The notes under the pieces were generated by a model that worked only from the letters and a program-made list of their open reading frames with translations, searched no databases and was not told the DNA's origin. This document shows positions 8,164 through 17,165 of a stretch of DNA of 59,526 bases, piece by piece. The stretch spans positions 1-59,526 of the IMG/VR virus record IMGVR_UViG_3300037635_004282. One strand, given 5' to 3'. Origin of the DNA: a virus. The position numbers were made by a program, and so were the translations under genes. Position 1 is the first letter of the stretch. Each line of letters begins with the position of its first letter.

Positions 8164-9807
8164 ATGATGCCCAACGGACAACAGCCGATATTCATAATGC
8201 CTGAAGGAACAGACCGCACAAGAGGAAAGACGGCACAGGGTAACAATATCGCCGCCGCTAAAGCGGTTGCTGACGCAGTGAAATCAACACTAGGGCCTAA
8301 AGGAATGGACAAGATGCTAGTCAATGGACTAGGCGATGTCCTCATTACCAATGATGGTGCTACAATCCTGCGTGAAATCAATGTCGAACATCCAGCGGCC
8401 AAGATGGTCATTGAAGTTTCAAAGACTCAAGAAGCACAGTGCTTCGACGGGACTACATCAGCCGTTGTTCTCGCAGGTGCTTTACTCAAGGAGAGCGAAG
8501 CACTGATCGAAAAGAATGTGCATCCGACTGTTATCGCATCAGGATACCGTCTCGCATCGTCTAAAGCATTGGAAACTCTTGAGAAGTGCGTGCTTGACGA
8601 AAGACAACTGTCCAAGGTCGGTAAAGACCTAGGAGCCATTGCTAAGGTCTGTGCTGAAACAGCATTGACTGGCAAGTTTACTGATACTCACGAAGGAGTC
8701 AAGGATGTCATGTCAGGCATTGCGGGCGATGCCGTCAACAGATTGTCTGACGGGATAAACCCCCCAAACTTAGACGACATCAATGTGATATGTGCAACAG
8801 GTGGTTCAGTTGAAGACTCATACCTGATGGATGGAATTGTCCTAGAGAAGGAAAAGGCTCACAACGGAATGCCAACAGCAGTTGACGGAGCCTCGCTTGC
8901 ATTGGTTGACTTTGCTATTGAAGTTAAGAAAACTGAAGTCGATGCGAGAATCCAAATTACAAGTCCTGATCAAATGCAAGACTTCCTCGACCAAGAAGAA
9001 ACAGCCCTGCGAAACATGGTGAAGAAGTTTCAGGATGCCGGAGCAAATGTGGTTCTATGTCAAAAGAAGATTGATGACCTAGCCCTGCATTACATGGCTA
9101 AGGCTGGCATCATGGCATTACAGTCATGTCGAAAGTCCGAGTTGTCATCAGTCGCAAAGGCGACAGGTGCTGTTGTTATCAGTGACCTTGATGACTTAGT
9201 TGATGCTGACCTTGGTTCCGCTGGACATGTGATTGAAGAACGAATTGGTGAGAACCTGATGGTTCGTATCGGTGGCGTGTCTGAAGTTGATTCAAGGGCG
9301 GTCACAGTCATCCTGCGTGGTGCAACCACCCATGTCGTTGAAGAGATTGAAAGAGCCTTCGATGATGCGCTTGGAGTAGTGTCTCTAGTCATCAACACCT
9401 CACAGATTGTCGTGGGCGGCGGATGCACATTTGCGGCAATGGCGAAGAACCTGCGTGAATATGCCAGCACTGTTGCTGGTCGAAAGCAGATGGCTATCGA
9501 AGCATATGCCAAGGCACTTGAAGAGATTCCTTCGACCATTGCTGAAAACGCAGGCATGGACCCAGTTGATTCGATCATCGCTTTGAGAGCGGCACACGCT
9601 AACAGCGCATACACCCACGGAATCCTCGTTACAGATGAGGAGACCGACCTTCTAGTTGACAACCTCCTCCACTATGGAGTGGTTGAACCATTGAGCGTAG
9701 TCAAGCAGGCCTTGATTAGCGCAACTGAAACCTCGACCATGATTCTCCGCATCGATGATGTAATTCAAATGCGTCAAGCGGGGCCTCAAGGCTCACCTAT
9801 GATGTGA
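8164..9807 (+). CDS. ths: Group II chaperonin (thermosome subunit)
   Basis: 547 residues, the usual length of an archaeal thermosome/CCT subunit, which forms double-ring ATP-driven folding chambers in the cytoplasm. Motifs: [11 protein letters not shown] at 42, NDGAT at 63, [12 protein letters not shown] at 94, FDDALGVV in the returning intermediate domain, GGGC, GMDPVDS. The three Mg/ATP aspartates expected for hydrolysis (in NDGAT, DGTT and DDAL) are present. Oddities: the normal GDGTT motif reads FDGTT, the GGGA-x-E motif reads GGGCTF, and the tail ends QGSPMM without Gly-Gly-Met repeats. Start is ATG 8164 or 8167, with 8167 better spaced from GGAGG. A virus-borne copy may fold viral structural proteins or replace host rings. 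Confidence 0.97.
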   Translation: MMPNGQQPIFIMPEGTDRTRGKTAQGNNIAAAKAVADAVKSTLGPKGMDKMLVNGLGDVLITNDGATILREINVEHPAAKMVIEVSKTQEAQCFDGTTSAVVLAGALLKESEALIEKNVHPTVIASGYRLASSKALETLEKCVLDERQLSKVGKDLGAIAKVCAETALTGKFTDTHEGVKDVMSGIAGDAVNRLSDGINPPNLDDINVICATGGSVEDSYLMDGIVLEKEKAHNGMPTAVDGASLALVDFAIEVKKTEVDARIQITSPDQMQDFLDQEETALRNMVKKFQDAGANVVLCQKKIDDLALHYMAKAGIMALQSCRKSELSSVAKATGAVVISDLDDLVDADLGSAGHVIEERIGENLMVRIGGVSEVDSRAVTVILRGATTHVVEEIERAFDDALGVVSLVINTSQIVVGGGCTFAAMAKNLREYASTVAGRKQMAIEAYAKALEEIPSTIAENAGMDPVDSIIALRAAHANSAYTHGILVTDEETDLLVDNLLHYGVVEPLSVVKQALISATETSTMILRIDDVIQMRQAGPQGSPMM

Positions 9808-10040
9808 TGGTTATGCCTGTCCACGGCGATTTCACATACGATAGAAGTTGGGTTGAGATTGAGGACATGCTGGATAGAGCCGAGAAGGTTCAGAACCAAC
9901 ATGCGACGGCTATATCCGACAAGACAATGAACAAAAAGAGGCGAATGCATCACGCTCGCAACTTCAAAGCGTTGGAGGGTGTGGTCAAGACACTTCGTTG
10001 GGTGCTGGGGGACAAAGACATCGAACACCCCTTGGAATGA
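9807..10040 (+). CDS. Small hypothetical protein downstream of the thermosome
   Basis: 77 residues from ATG 9807 (GTG 9804 is an alternative), overlapping the thermosome stop codon and so probably translationally coupled. Charged and helical (SWVEIEDMLDRAEKVQNQHA, then a basic KKRRMHHARN). No recognised domain. The tight overlap is the main evidence that it is real. Confidence 0.6.
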   Translation: MVMPVHGDFTYDRSWVEIEDMLDRAEKVQNQHATAISDKTMNKKRRMHHARNFKALEGVVKTLRWVLGDKDIEHPLE

Positions 10041-10093
10041 TCATGAAACTGCACGAGCAACCGAGAACATAGTCCATATGAACCTCATAAATC

Positions 10094-10444
10094 TCACGAG
10101 CCAATGCCGTGCCACCACCTGTCCATGAACGCTTTCTCTCGGAGGTATTGCTCCTCCGTTATCACATCGCCGCAATTCATCTGTATCATTGTCTCCCCCA
10201 ATGGAGCATCGTCCTCCACCTCCGTCGAGGGTGTTGGGACTGGGACCAGTATTTTCCGACTATGATGCTGAATGATTTCAGCGGCTTCAGTTGGCTTCAG
10301 GCCACCCACCCTCGTGATACCACCTCCTTGGATGGTTACGATCATCTCATTAAACACTAGAAGTGTTCCTTCAGGCTCATCTTGCATATCAATTATTTTT
10401 CTTGTCATAGTTTTCATCTCCATTTGTTTTTTGTTCATGTTCAT
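10094..10444 (-). CDS. Hypothetical protein, only minus-strand gene in the early half
   Basis: 116 residues from ATG 10444; a start at ATG 10408 (MTRKIID) has a better GGAG upstream. Mixed sequence with IVTIQGGGITRVGGLKPTEAAEIIQ and an acidic end. It is divergent from the operon beginning at 10,715, with a 270-base AT-rich gap between them. A lone gene facing away from an operon across a shared control region could be a regulator, but no DNA-binding motif is visible. Confidence 0.6.
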   Translation of the reverse strand: MNMNKKQMEMKTMTRKIIDMQDEPEGTLLVFNEMIVTIQGGGITRVGGLKPTEAAEIIQHHSRKILVPVPTPSTEVEDDAPLGETMIQMNCGDVITEEQYLREKAFMDRWWHGIGS

Positions 10445-10714
10445 CTAAAGCGGGGATATTCTGAAAATCGGAAAAAACTCTCAACTTTCCCGAAAACTTT
10501 CCGAAGTCTCACAACCATCATCTTTACTCGATATATCTCAAGAATCGGATTATTTTGTCGAAGACGAACATTATATTGTATCATTACCTGCAACTAGGAT
10601 GTTGATATTACGATTTGAATCTCGGACCTCGTGATTGGAATCTTTGCCAATAGTGAGACATTAAATACCCTGACGGCCTCGTAGGTGTTGTCCCCAAGAG
10701 GGATTAAGGTGAGA
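10445..10714. promoter_or_regulatory. Divergent promoter region with TATA-like box and tandem 11-mers
   Basis: Noncoding and AT-richer than its surroundings. ATTAAATA at 10660-10667 is a plausible archaeal TATA box, about 48-55 bases before the first ATG of the rightward operon. Upstream, GATTTGAATCT (10612-10622) and GATTGGAATCT (10633-10643) form a direct repeat at 21-bp spacing, two helical turns, as expected for paired operator or activator sites. A leftward promoter for the minus-strand gene should also lie here but is not clear. Confidence 0.5.
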
Positions 10715-12397
10715 ATGATGAGTCGAAAGTTGATTAAAGAGAGTGCTGAAGAGATGGATAATATCCCCGCTGAATTGGGTCCTGCGTTGAAAATGCTAGG
10801 AACAATCCTGCAAGAAGAATACATGAGTCGTGATGGGGTTTACCTCAATACAACCGAGCGTAAAGACAACCCCCAGCCTATTGCACTTGTCGATGATACT
10901 GTCATCACAGTCAGGGTGGGTAACAAGCGCATTACAATGACTCCATCTGATGCTGACAAACCAGCCGTCCTGATACCAGTCGGTATGAGTGACAAAAGAA
11001 ACACATGCTCGATCCCTAGAGACTGGGCTACTGGTGTTTGGGTTGATGCATTGATTGAAGCATTCGATGGAGACCCATCAGTAGCATTTGCATTTGCTGA
11101 AAGAGTCAATACAGCCATTGACCTTGCTATGGTGGTCGATGAAGAGACTGGCAAAAAGTCAGTCAAGCAATCTGACCTCCCGACTCATCGTCATGCTGTT
11201 GAAGTGGCTGAAATCCTTGAGTCGTTGAAGCGACACTTTGAGGGTCAGTCGGCAGGTTCACCAAAGGTCAACATGGACTTCACCATTGAGGAGATTGGTG
11301 CAACACCTGTTGGGCCAACTGCTGAAGAAGTTGAGATGGCTAATGAATTGGCTAAACTACAACGCACCGAGAAGGTCTTGAACACCCTCGTTCCTAATCC
11401 CAATGTAACACCCACGCAGGAGACCCCTCCTGTGGCACAGGATAATGTCATCCCCGTTGAGGCATCCCATCCCGAAACTACCGACCCTGTGCCTGTTGTA
11501 TTGGAGGAGGAAACCACCCCAGTTGTTGAAGTGGAGGACACTGTGGATTCTGAACCTATTCTAGGCGTTACTGGTCATCCTGAACATATTGAACACTTGA
11601 TCATCGAAGCAATCAACACTGCTGATGAAGCCAATGATGGACCTGATGGACAGGTCGGCCCCACATGGGGTCAATTGAAGAAGACATTGAGTGACCACAC
11701 CCTCCGTTATGTGGACACGCCTGATGACATCAGGGATGCACGCAGGTGCTTAGACAAACTTGTCAAGCACGGCCTAGTCAACAAAGAGGGCGCACGAAGA
11801 AGCACACGCTATTACCTGACTGGTTCAGGGCTTGAGTTGCTGGTCGGAATGCCATTGCCTGATGTCATCAGTCAAGACCTTGAAGAAGTCTCAATGGCCC
11901 CTAGCGGGGATTCCGCTGTGGCTGTATCACATGAGCCTCATATCAACGCTGAAGCAGGTGGCATGTCCATGTGGACTAATGACCCTGAAGTGGTCCAAGA
12001 AGTCAAGGACGAATGGGATGCGATCATTGCTGACAGTGAACCTTGGGACGGACATGTCGAGGACACCTTTGCTAACAACCCTATGCCTATGGCTGTTATA
12101 CCGCACACAGGCTGTGCTAACTGTGACAAGCCGCATAAGTTTGTTTACGAAGACCTCCCAGTAGGCCCACGCAGGTTCTGTTCTGAAAAGTGCCTATGTC
12201 ACTATGCCGCCCTAGAATACAAAGGCGAAGGGTATTACATCGAGTCATTGCGAAACCAACCGATGGGTCACTTTGAGGCCCCAGTTGATGAGCCAGTGGA
12301 TGAAGAACCCGTTCCTGTGGCTGGTCCTGCCAGCATGGACACTGGGACGGCTGATGACCCTGCTATGGATTACCTTGGACTAGGAGGTGGTTTCTGA
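10715..12397 (+). CDS. Large winged-helix and zinc-finger protein, possible regulator
   Basis: About 560 residues; ATGs at 10715 and 10718 follow AAGGTGAG. The N-terminal 190 residues are globular and unrecognised. A Pro/Glu/Thr/Val-rich acidic linker spans roughly 230-300. Around 319-375 (TWGQLKKTL ... CLDKLVKHGLVNKEGARRSTRYYLT) there is a winged-helix-like pattern with a basic wing. Near 466-495, CANCDKPH ... RRFCSEKCLCHYA resembles a treble-clef (FCS/TRASH-like) zinc finger. First gene of the long operon, which suits a regulator of early expression. Family not identified. Confidence 0.85.
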   Translation: MMSRKLIKESAEEMDNIPAELGPALKMLGTILQEEYMSRDGVYLNTTERKDNPQPIALVDDTVITVRVGNKRITMTPSDADKPAVLIPVGMSDKRNTCSIPRDWATGVWVDALIEAFDGDPSVAFAFAERVNTAIDLAMVVDEETGKKSVKQSDLPTHRHAVEVAEILESLKRHFEGQSAGSPKVNMDFTIEEIGATPVGPTAEEVEMANELAKLQRTEKVLNTLVPNPNVTPTQETPPVAQDNVIPVEASHPETTDPVPVVLEEETTPVVEVEDTVDSEPILGVTGHPEHIEHLIIEAINTADEANDGPDGQVGPTWGQLKKTLSDHTLRYVDTPDDIRDARRCLDKLVKHGLVNKEGARRSTRYYLTGSGLELLVGMPLPDVISQDLEEVSMAPSGDSAVAVSHEPHINAEAGGMSMWTNDPEVVQEVKDEWDAIIADSEPWDGHVEDTFANNPMPMAVIPHTGCANCDKPHKFVYEDLPVGPRRFCSEKCLCHYAALEYKGEGYYIESLRNQPMGHFEAPVDEPVDEEPVPVAGPASMDTGTADDPAMDYLGLGGGF

Positions 12398-12693
12398 TGA
12401 AGGACTTCAAGCCGGTCATTGGCACAGCGGCCTCACGCAACAAGTGGTTGCCAGCACGACTACGCATTGAGCCAAAGTTTGTCCGTCTGACGCAGGTCAA
12501 TGGACACACGGGCATGGTTATCCTTGTTCGGATTTCATCTATCATCTCAATATCACCTATGACATTGGACCCGCTTGAAGGGTCGTTTGTTATGCTCGCT
12601 GGCGACCAACGCCCAATCAAGGTTTCAGAACCATACGGAATGATCGCTAGTAAACTTGGAATCAAAGCAGTAGTATCTGTGGAGGAGGAGTAA
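12397..12693 (+). CDS. FlbD-like small beta protein
   Basis: 98 residues, starting on the last base of the preceding stop codon (TGATG). The core FVRLTQVNGHTGMVILVRISSIISI ... GSFVMLAGDQRPIKVSE follows the FlbD/YopX-like small-barrel pattern: L-T-x-x-N-G, then I-x-x-I, then G-x-x-I-x-V-x-E. Such proteins are common in phages but of unclear role. Fold assignment moderate, function unknown. Confidence 0.8.
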   Translation: MKDFKPVIGTAASRNKWLPARLRIEPKFVRLTQVNGHTGMVILVRISSIISISPMTLDPLEGSFVMLAGDQRPIKVSEPYGMIASKLGIKAVVSVEEE

Positions 12694-12695
12694 TT

Positions 12696-13595
12696 ATGAC
12701 AGGAATCAAAGCATGGGTAATCACCCACTATCACGGCGGCATACCAAACGGTTCATCCATCTATCTCAATGAGGCTGATGCTAGAGTTGATTGGGATGAA
12801 ATGTTTGATGCTGAAGACATTGCGAAGTATGAATATGAAGACCATGAAGGCAATCTATTGACGGCTCAATCAGCGTGGGACCACGGATGGTGCGAGATGC
12901 ATAAAGAAGAGATGCGAGTCGATGAAACAATCATTGAGGGGACAGGAAAACACCACCGCTCTATTACCGATGCAACTGATGTCATTCATCAGACTGTGCT
13001 TGAGGAATTATGCCACAGGCTAATCGACTCCATGGACGCTCATGCCGACTGTCGAAAGGAGTTTTCTGACTGGTGCGGTTTTACACCCATTGGTCAAAGA
13101 GGACTCAAGGAACACGAGGCTAGGAGAATCCTAATGCCTGAAGACGGCTCAATAGAAACATGGGACCAATACTACAACCTTGAATACAGACCAAGTGATA
13201 CTATTCACCTTGCTGACTTTGTTCACGCATCAATCGAATTGATTGAAGAAAAGGGAGTAGTTGATTTGGATGATTATGACCAACAGAACCTCCTGCATTA
13301 CTGCGCTATGTGGAACATGGAATGCGGCATCAATGATTTGGATGAGGAGGACTTCATTATCGCACAGAACGCCGCACTTATGTTCTATAAGAGGGGCTGG
13401 GCAACTAAGAAACAGTTGCAGGGCTGGGGTGACTTCATCGCTGAAGAAGAGGTCAAGACAGTGACTATTACAATGCCTGAAGACGCATGGAACATATTGT
13501 CTGAAGCACTATCCATGGACATGGAGTCTAAGCATATCGACCCTGAAATACGAAATGATATTTACGAAGCAATGGATCAGGTGGTGTTTGAATGA
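12696..13595 (+). CDS. Acidic hypothetical protein
   Basis: 299 residues with a strong GGAGGAGGAG ribosome binding site at 12681-12690. Very acidic, rich in Asp/Glu and Trp (HYHGGIPNGSSIYLNEADAR at the N-terminus, later WDQYYNLEY and MWNMECGINDLDEEDF). No recognised fold; the N-terminal stretch looks like a short beta sheet. Its stop overlaps the following start by 4 bases. Confidence 0.8.
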   Translation: MTGIKAWVITHYHGGIPNGSSIYLNEADARVDWDEMFDAEDIAKYEYEDHEGNLLTAQSAWDHGWCEMHKEEMRVDETIIEGTGKHHRSITDATDVIHQTVLEELCHRLIDSMDAHADCRKEFSDWCGFTPIGQRGLKEHEARRILMPEDGSIETWDQYYNLEYRPSDTIHLADFVHASIELIEEKGVVDLDDYDQQNLLHYCAMWNMECGINDLDEEDFIIAQNAALMFYKRGWATKKQLQGWGDFIAEEEVKTVTITMPEDAWNILSEALSMDMESKHIDPEIRNDIYEAMDQVVFE

Positions 13596-14023
13596 GGTCT
13601 GAATGGATTTGGATTTCGGCTGATGACAGCGAGGCTATACTATATCCTATCATGGGGCCTAGACTTGAAGACGGACCTCAACGCATTAGGTGGATGCAGG
13701 ACATGATTGGTGGCTACTTTACGCCCTTCATCCCAATCTATCCTATCAAGACTGCCGAATTGTTTTGGATGGGTGTCTTTTCTCACCCACAGTTTACAAT
13801 CGAAGACATCAGCAGGTTTGATGAGAACATTCAGAACCTATGGTGTGATGAAGAAGGAGACCTGAAGCAGTTGCCACTGAACAAGCGAGCGACCACTTTA
13901 ACCGGCAGACCTATTGTTGGCAATATCCTGATTGAATTGACTAATCCTGATTGGGATGAAGAAGCGGAGGGCCTGTGGGTCCAGTCTTCTGATGGCCCAG
14001 TCTTCGTGAAGGAGGAGGAATGA
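13592..14023 (+). CDS. DUF3846-like protein
   Basis: 143 residues. The sequence RWMQDMIGGYFTPFIPIYP ... NLWCDEEGDLKQLPLNKRAT ... IVGNILIELTNPDWD matches the DUF3846 pattern: LQ-x-x-V-GG-Y, then x-C-N/D-E-E-G, then L-x-x-N-x-x-A-T and I-x-G-x-x-L. The family is frequent in phages and conjugative elements, function unknown. The stop overlaps the start of a micro-ORF. Confidence 0.8.
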   Translation: MRSEWIWISADDSEAILYPIMGPRLEDGPQRIRWMQDMIGGYFTPFIPIYPIKTAELFWMGVFSHPQFTIEDISRFDENIQNLWCDEEGDLKQLPLNKRATTLTGRPIVGNILIELTNPDWDEEAEGLWVQSSDGPVFVKEEE

Positions 14024-14112
14024 TGATGCCCTGCGAATGTGATGAGCCAGTGCCTCGCCATGTCGGATGTCATCCGACCTCCTGCACCAAATGTGAAGAG
14101 GTGATCGAATGA
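14023..14112 (+). CDS. Micro-ORF, 29-residue zinc-binding peptide
   Basis: Starts on the last base of the preceding stop and ends overlapping the next start (ATGA), with GGAGGAGG at 14011-14018. Product MMPCECDEPVPRHVGCHPTS plus CTKCEEVIE, with cysteine/histidine spacing CxC...H..C.H...CxxC. Overlaps at both ends plus a strong binding site support translation despite the size. Confidence 0.6.
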   Translation: MMPCECDEPVPRHVGCHPTSCTKCEEVIE

Positions 14113-14417
14113 GTGAAGTAAAGGTGGTTCCTATGCCATTCCCGCCATTGGGGAACATCCCCATGAGAATGCTCATAGTTACTGATGAGGACATTGCTAA
14201 TGCACCGTCATGTGAAAATTGCATGAAGGTTCGCTTTGACCACCCTGATATGATGGGTGAGCGTAACGACTGGTGTCTTGATTGTAATGATGAGGCACTG
14301 AAGGCGGGGGGCATGGATGATGCTTCGTTTGGCCTATGGGTTCTTGACAATATCAACAAAGGTAAAGTGATTGGAGTCATCCGTAAAGACAGGGGGTCTA
14401 TCCGTGTCAAAAACTAG
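14109..14417 (+). CDS. Small zinc-binding protein (CENC/CLDC)
   Basis: 102 residues. A single zinc ribbon (CENCMKVRF ... WCLDC) sits in the middle, flanked by PMPFPPLGNIPM and a basic C-terminus KVIGVIRKDRGSIRVKN. Preceded and followed by overlapping genes. Role unknown; the two CxxC pairs indicate metal binding. Confidence 0.75.
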   Translation: MSEVKVVPMPFPPLGNIPMRMLIVTDEDIANAPSCENCMKVRFDHPDMMGERNDWCLDCNDEALKAGGMDDASFGLWVLDNINKGKVIGVIRKDRGSIRVKN

Positions 14418-14706
14418 GAGAGGCCGAGGCCCTGCTACAACAGTATGGACCCCACAGAACCGACCAAAGAGTCGTCAGCATTCGTCATTGGTATGGCGTG
14501 CCGCTGTATCTGTATTGGGCTTCCCACCGTCTTGGATGAGGATGGTCCCAGCAAACAGATATGCGGATACTCCTGATGGGAGGGTGTTATTGAAAACAAC
14601 TCGCTGGGAGATTGCACGGTCTGAAAACGATAAACACCCGATCATCATATCAGGTCCGGCAAAAAAAGCCGCTGAAGAATTACTGACAATGGAGGTTTCT
14701 CAATGA
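14404..14706 (+). CDS. Small basic hypothetical protein
   Basis: About 100 residues from GTG 14404, chosen because AGGGGG lies at 14390-14396 and the overlap with the previous gene is then only 14 bases. The frame is open further upstream to a TTG at 14371. The N-terminus is strongly basic (SKTRRGRGPATTVWTPQNRP), the rest mixed. Possibly nucleic-acid binding. Function unknown. Confidence 0.65.
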   Translation: MSKTRRGRGPATTVWTPQNRPKSRQHSSLVWRAAVSVLGFPPSWMRMVPANRYADTPDGRVLLKTTRWEIARSENDKHPIIISGPAKKAAEELLTMEVSQ

Positions 14707-15341
14707 GTGCGCTAACAATACCAGTTGCCCCAAAAATACCTATCAGTGTCGTATTGAGGCAGTGGTCAGGTGCGGTGTTAATCATCGATGAGAACACTAG
14801 AATTGAGGATGTCGTTTCTGAAGAAGGGCCTGATTGGATAGAAGTCCCTGAAGAACATTCTTCGATTACATTATGGAATTACAAAGCACCTTTTGCGCTG
14901 TTGCCCTATATTGACCTCCCATTTGAGGTGTTGAACAAAAGAGGAATGGCTGTTATCACTGCTGATGGCAGGAGAGGGTGGGTGATTTATGACATGGCAG
15001 TAAGCCCAATGGCATCAACGGCGATTGAACCTGAAGACTGTCCCGACTTCATTGCTAGTTTAGAAGACAATCACTGGGAGGTTATACCAATGAAAGCAAA
15101 AGAAGTTGATCAGAAAAAGCACTTCGCAAAAAGAACAGATGACGGTTCTTACGACTTTACTGCCGATGTTATTTGGGAGGGCAAAACCTGTGAATGGTGT
15201 GGCCACCCTCAAATGAAAGACCATGAGGGTCCATGTGAAGCATGTGATGCGGAACCACAGGCATATGACGGGGCAGGAGTTGTTAAAATGGACAAATCAA
15301 TGCCTAGCATTCCCGAACATCAAAGAGAGGACTGGGCATGA
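14703..15341 (+). CDS. Hypothetical protein with C-terminal zinc ribbon
   Basis: 212 residues, ATGA overlap with the gene before and after. The N-terminal 130 residues look like beta-rich sequence (ISVVLRQWSGAVLIIDENTR). The C-terminal CEWCGHPQMKDHEGPCEACD is a four-cysteine zinc ribbon. No family recognised. Confidence 0.8.
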   Translation: MSALTIPVAPKIPISVVLRQWSGAVLIIDENTRIEDVVSEEGPDWIEVPEEHSSITLWNYKAPFALLPYIDLPFEVLNKRGMAVITADGRRGWVIYDMAVSPMASTAIEPEDCPDFIASLEDNHWEVIPMKAKEVDQKKHFAKRTDDGSYDFTADVIWEGKTCEWCGHPQMKDHEGPCEACDAEPQAYDGAGVVKMDKSMPSIPEHQREDWA

Positions 15342-15706
15342 GCGAGCCAATAGCGTGGTTGAACCCCCTAAATGATGAAGTCTATTACGAGGGGGACTTG
15401 ATCCCTCAATATGCATTTGATATGTCAGGTGCGCTTGTTTACGGCGAAACCTGCGTGGTCCTCAAAGACCCCGGTTTTACAGGAGTTGTAGTGGTTAAGC
15501 ATAATGGACAGAAAAGAGAAGTTGAATATACTCCTATGATTCCGCAGGAGGAAATCGTTGAATGGGTTTTGCCCGCAATAGAACCTGATGAAAAGGTGTT
15601 CTTTGTTGGACCTGAAAGCCCCGGATGGCGTTGGTTTTATGCCCGCCGTGCCACATTAGCATCGAGGTCCCAGTCCATGTCATCAGGAGAAGACATGGTG
15701 GTGTGA
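15338..15706 (+). CDS. Hypothetical protein
   Basis: 122 residues, ATGA overlap with the preceding gene. Beta-rich (AWLNPLNDEVYYEGDLIPQY, TGVVVVKHNGQKREVEYTP). No catalytic motif or known family visible. Confidence 0.75.
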   Translation: MSEPIAWLNPLNDEVYYEGDLIPQYAFDMSGALVYGETCVVLKDPGFTGVVVVKHNGQKREVEYTPMIPQEEIVEWVLPAIEPDEKVFFVGPESPGWRWFYARRATLASRSQSMSSGEDMVV

Positions 15707-15739
15707 GCCTTGAAAAGGCAGACCCCCTTGGCAGTTACT

Positions 15740-15880
15740 ATGCAAGACACTGTTTGGTGCGACGATTGCGACTGTCAAATGGTCAGCAAAGAGGAGATAT
15801 TTGAATGTCCAGTATGCAAAGACTACATCAGTTGGGACGCATATTATGAACAAAAAGCCGCCCGTTGGGGGAGGATTTGA
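15740..15880 (+). CDS. Micro-ORF, 46-residue zinc ribbon
   Basis: From ATG 15740 (TTG 15710 would add 10 residues). Two cysteine clusters, WCDDCDC and ECPVC, 10 residues apart, then a short aromatic tail (YISWDAYYEQKAARWGRI). It fills the gap between two neighbours of the same operon and ends 2 bases before the next start. Probably a genuine small metal-binding protein. Confidence 0.65.
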   Translation: MQDTVWCDDCDCQMVSKEEIFECPVCKDYISWDAYYEQKAARWGRI

Positions 15881-15882
15881 AT

Positions 15883-16188
15883 ATGTCTGATTGGGACGGA
15901 CTCGTCGCTGAACGCAAATATCGAATGGCTATTCAGCCATGGAACGAGGTCATTACCGAATTGAGGGTTGACCGAGGGATGTTGATCGGTAGTAGTCAAT
16001 TCACCGAAGACATGACCGGAGTTGAAAGAGTCAACGCATTGACCGTCATTGATGCGGCTATCAAGACAGCAAATGGATGGATTGAGCATTACAGAAAAGA
16101 CCGAGACAGAATACAGGGAGGTATTCTGAATGTATTCAAGACCAAGAAAATACAGTCCATGACCGATGAAGAATTAGGTGAGATATGA
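15883..16188 (+). CDS. Hypothetical helical protein
   Basis: 101 residues from ATG 15883, with GGGGGAGGA at 15867-15875; the frame extends to a weaker TTG at 15865. Predicted mainly helical (VNALTVIDAAIKTANGWIEH) with a basic stretch (YRKDRDRIQGG). Function not recognised. Confidence 0.75.
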   Translation: MSDWDGLVAERKYRMAIQPWNEVITELRVDRGMLIGSSQFTEDMTGVERVNALTVIDAAIKTANGWIEHYRKDRDRIQGGILNVFKTKKIQSMTDEELGEI

Positions 16189-16340
16189 TGGAGGCCGCTG
16201 AAAAGGTCAATGTCAAATGCCCTGATTGTAAAAACGACTACATGCTAAGAGATGGGGAGAAAATGGATATAATCAACCGCAAGGTAAAACCAGTAATCAA
16301 ATGCCCTGTTTGTAGGAGGTGGATGTTTCATGATGCCTGA
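16185..16340 (+). CDS. Micro-ORF, 51-residue zinc ribbon
   Basis: Begins at ATG 16185 or 16188, overlapping the previous stop, and its stop overlaps the next start by 11 bases. Two CPxC knuckles (KCPDCKNDYM and KCPVCRRWMF) 24 residues apart form a classic zinc ribbon with basic residues, as in many DNA- or RNA-binding ribbons. Confidence 0.7.
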   Translation: MMEAAEKVNVKCPDCKNDYMLRDGEKMDIINRKVKPVIKCPVCRRWMFHDA

Positions 16341-16863
16341 ACCAACACAGCGAGACATTGAATGGGCTTATCGTCTATGGAATGGTTTGGCTCTCGGAGG
16401 CTCGTGGACATTGCCAGCAGTAGGCGTATATGTCAGGACAGGTGAGACTCAACTGACGCTGGCTATAATGCACAGTAGTAAACCCGTTGACGATGCTTTT
16501 GGCTCATCTATATTTGACCGACATGATTGGATTGTTGGGCTAAGTGAATTGATTAACTGGAATGTCAATGAGGATATTCATGAAGCATTTGACAATCATG
16601 AAGATCAGATTATTGTAAAGGATGAAGACATCGGCAATGTCGCATTATGTGACACGGGCTGTGGTGCTATTATCCGTATTGTTGCATTGAATGCAGGAGT
16701 CCAATATATCCCAATTAGCATGGAGGGCCAATGCCCCCTATGCGGCGAGTTGGAGGCAATTCCTCACGATATGAGGGGCAAGCATGTAGTTGTTGATGAT
16801 TCAGCGTATCTGATGAAACAGCAAAAGGCTAGAGAAGCACCACCTGTCAATGAAGAGGAATGA
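16330..16863 (+). CDS. Hypothetical protein with C-terminal zinc ribbon
   Basis: 177 residues. The N-terminal 100 residues are beta-rich with aromatics (RDIEWAYRLWNGLALGGSWT). The C-terminal half has LCDTGCGAII ... GQCPLCGELE, a zinc ribbon. Family unknown. Tail overlaps the next start by 4 bases. Confidence 0.8.
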   Translation: MMPEPTQRDIEWAYRLWNGLALGGSWTLPAVGVYVRTGETQLTLAIMHSSKPVDDAFGSSIFDRHDWIVGLSELINWNVNEDIHEAFDNHEDQIIVKDEDIGNVALCDTGCGAIIRIVALNAGVQYIPISMEGQCPLCGELEAIPHDMRGKHVVVDDSAYLMKQQKAREAPPVNEEE

Positions 16864-17165
16864 ACATGACGAAGAAAACAGATTGGGGCCACCTTGAATC
16901 TAGGCTGATAGGTAAAATCGAGGCTAGATGTCATATGGGGATGGAGTTGCACACTATGACTTCAAAGGGTTTCAATACACGCATTTTGAATATCAGACTT
17001 TTCCGAGTTGTCCCAAACTTTTCAGGACACACGGGCTATACGAAGCAGGGGGTCATGCTAACCAAAGATGAGGTTCGTGATTTACATTCTTATTTGACCG
17101 AGGCATTAGCAAATGACAGTCTTTGGGACGATCAAGAAACAAGCGGAGTTGTTCCTATTGAATGA
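16860..17165 (+). CDS. PC4-like single-stranded-DNA-binding coactivator candidate
   Basis: 101 residues. RILNIRLFRVVPNF ... GYTKQGVMLTKDEVRDLHSYL follows the PC4/Sub1 layout: I-R-x-x-Y/F, beta strands, then T-x-K-G-I/V-x-L-T-x-x-E followed by a helix. PC4 proteins bind single-stranded DNA and stimulate transcription. The 3' end overlaps a TFIIB-like gene by about 50 bases, so a transcription role fits. Assignment moderate; key PC4 residues need structure comparison. Confidence 0.6.
   Translation: MNMTKKTDWGHLESRLIGKIEARCHMGMELHTMTSKGFNTRILNIRLFRVVPNFSGHTGYTKQGVMLTKDEVRDLHSYLTEALANDSLWDDQETSGVVPIE

Noticed and set aside
10109-10360. Plus-strand ORF opposite the minus-strand gene at 10094-10444
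   Set aside because: The minus-strand frame has a more protein-like sequence and better start options; the plus-strand frame is poorly supported.
6951-15712. TGAGCCTTGA repeated after several stop codons (6951, 8127, 15704) as a terminator motif
   Set aside because: The same 10-mer or its complement also occurs inside genes (near 3917, 9786, 40328), so base composition explains it.
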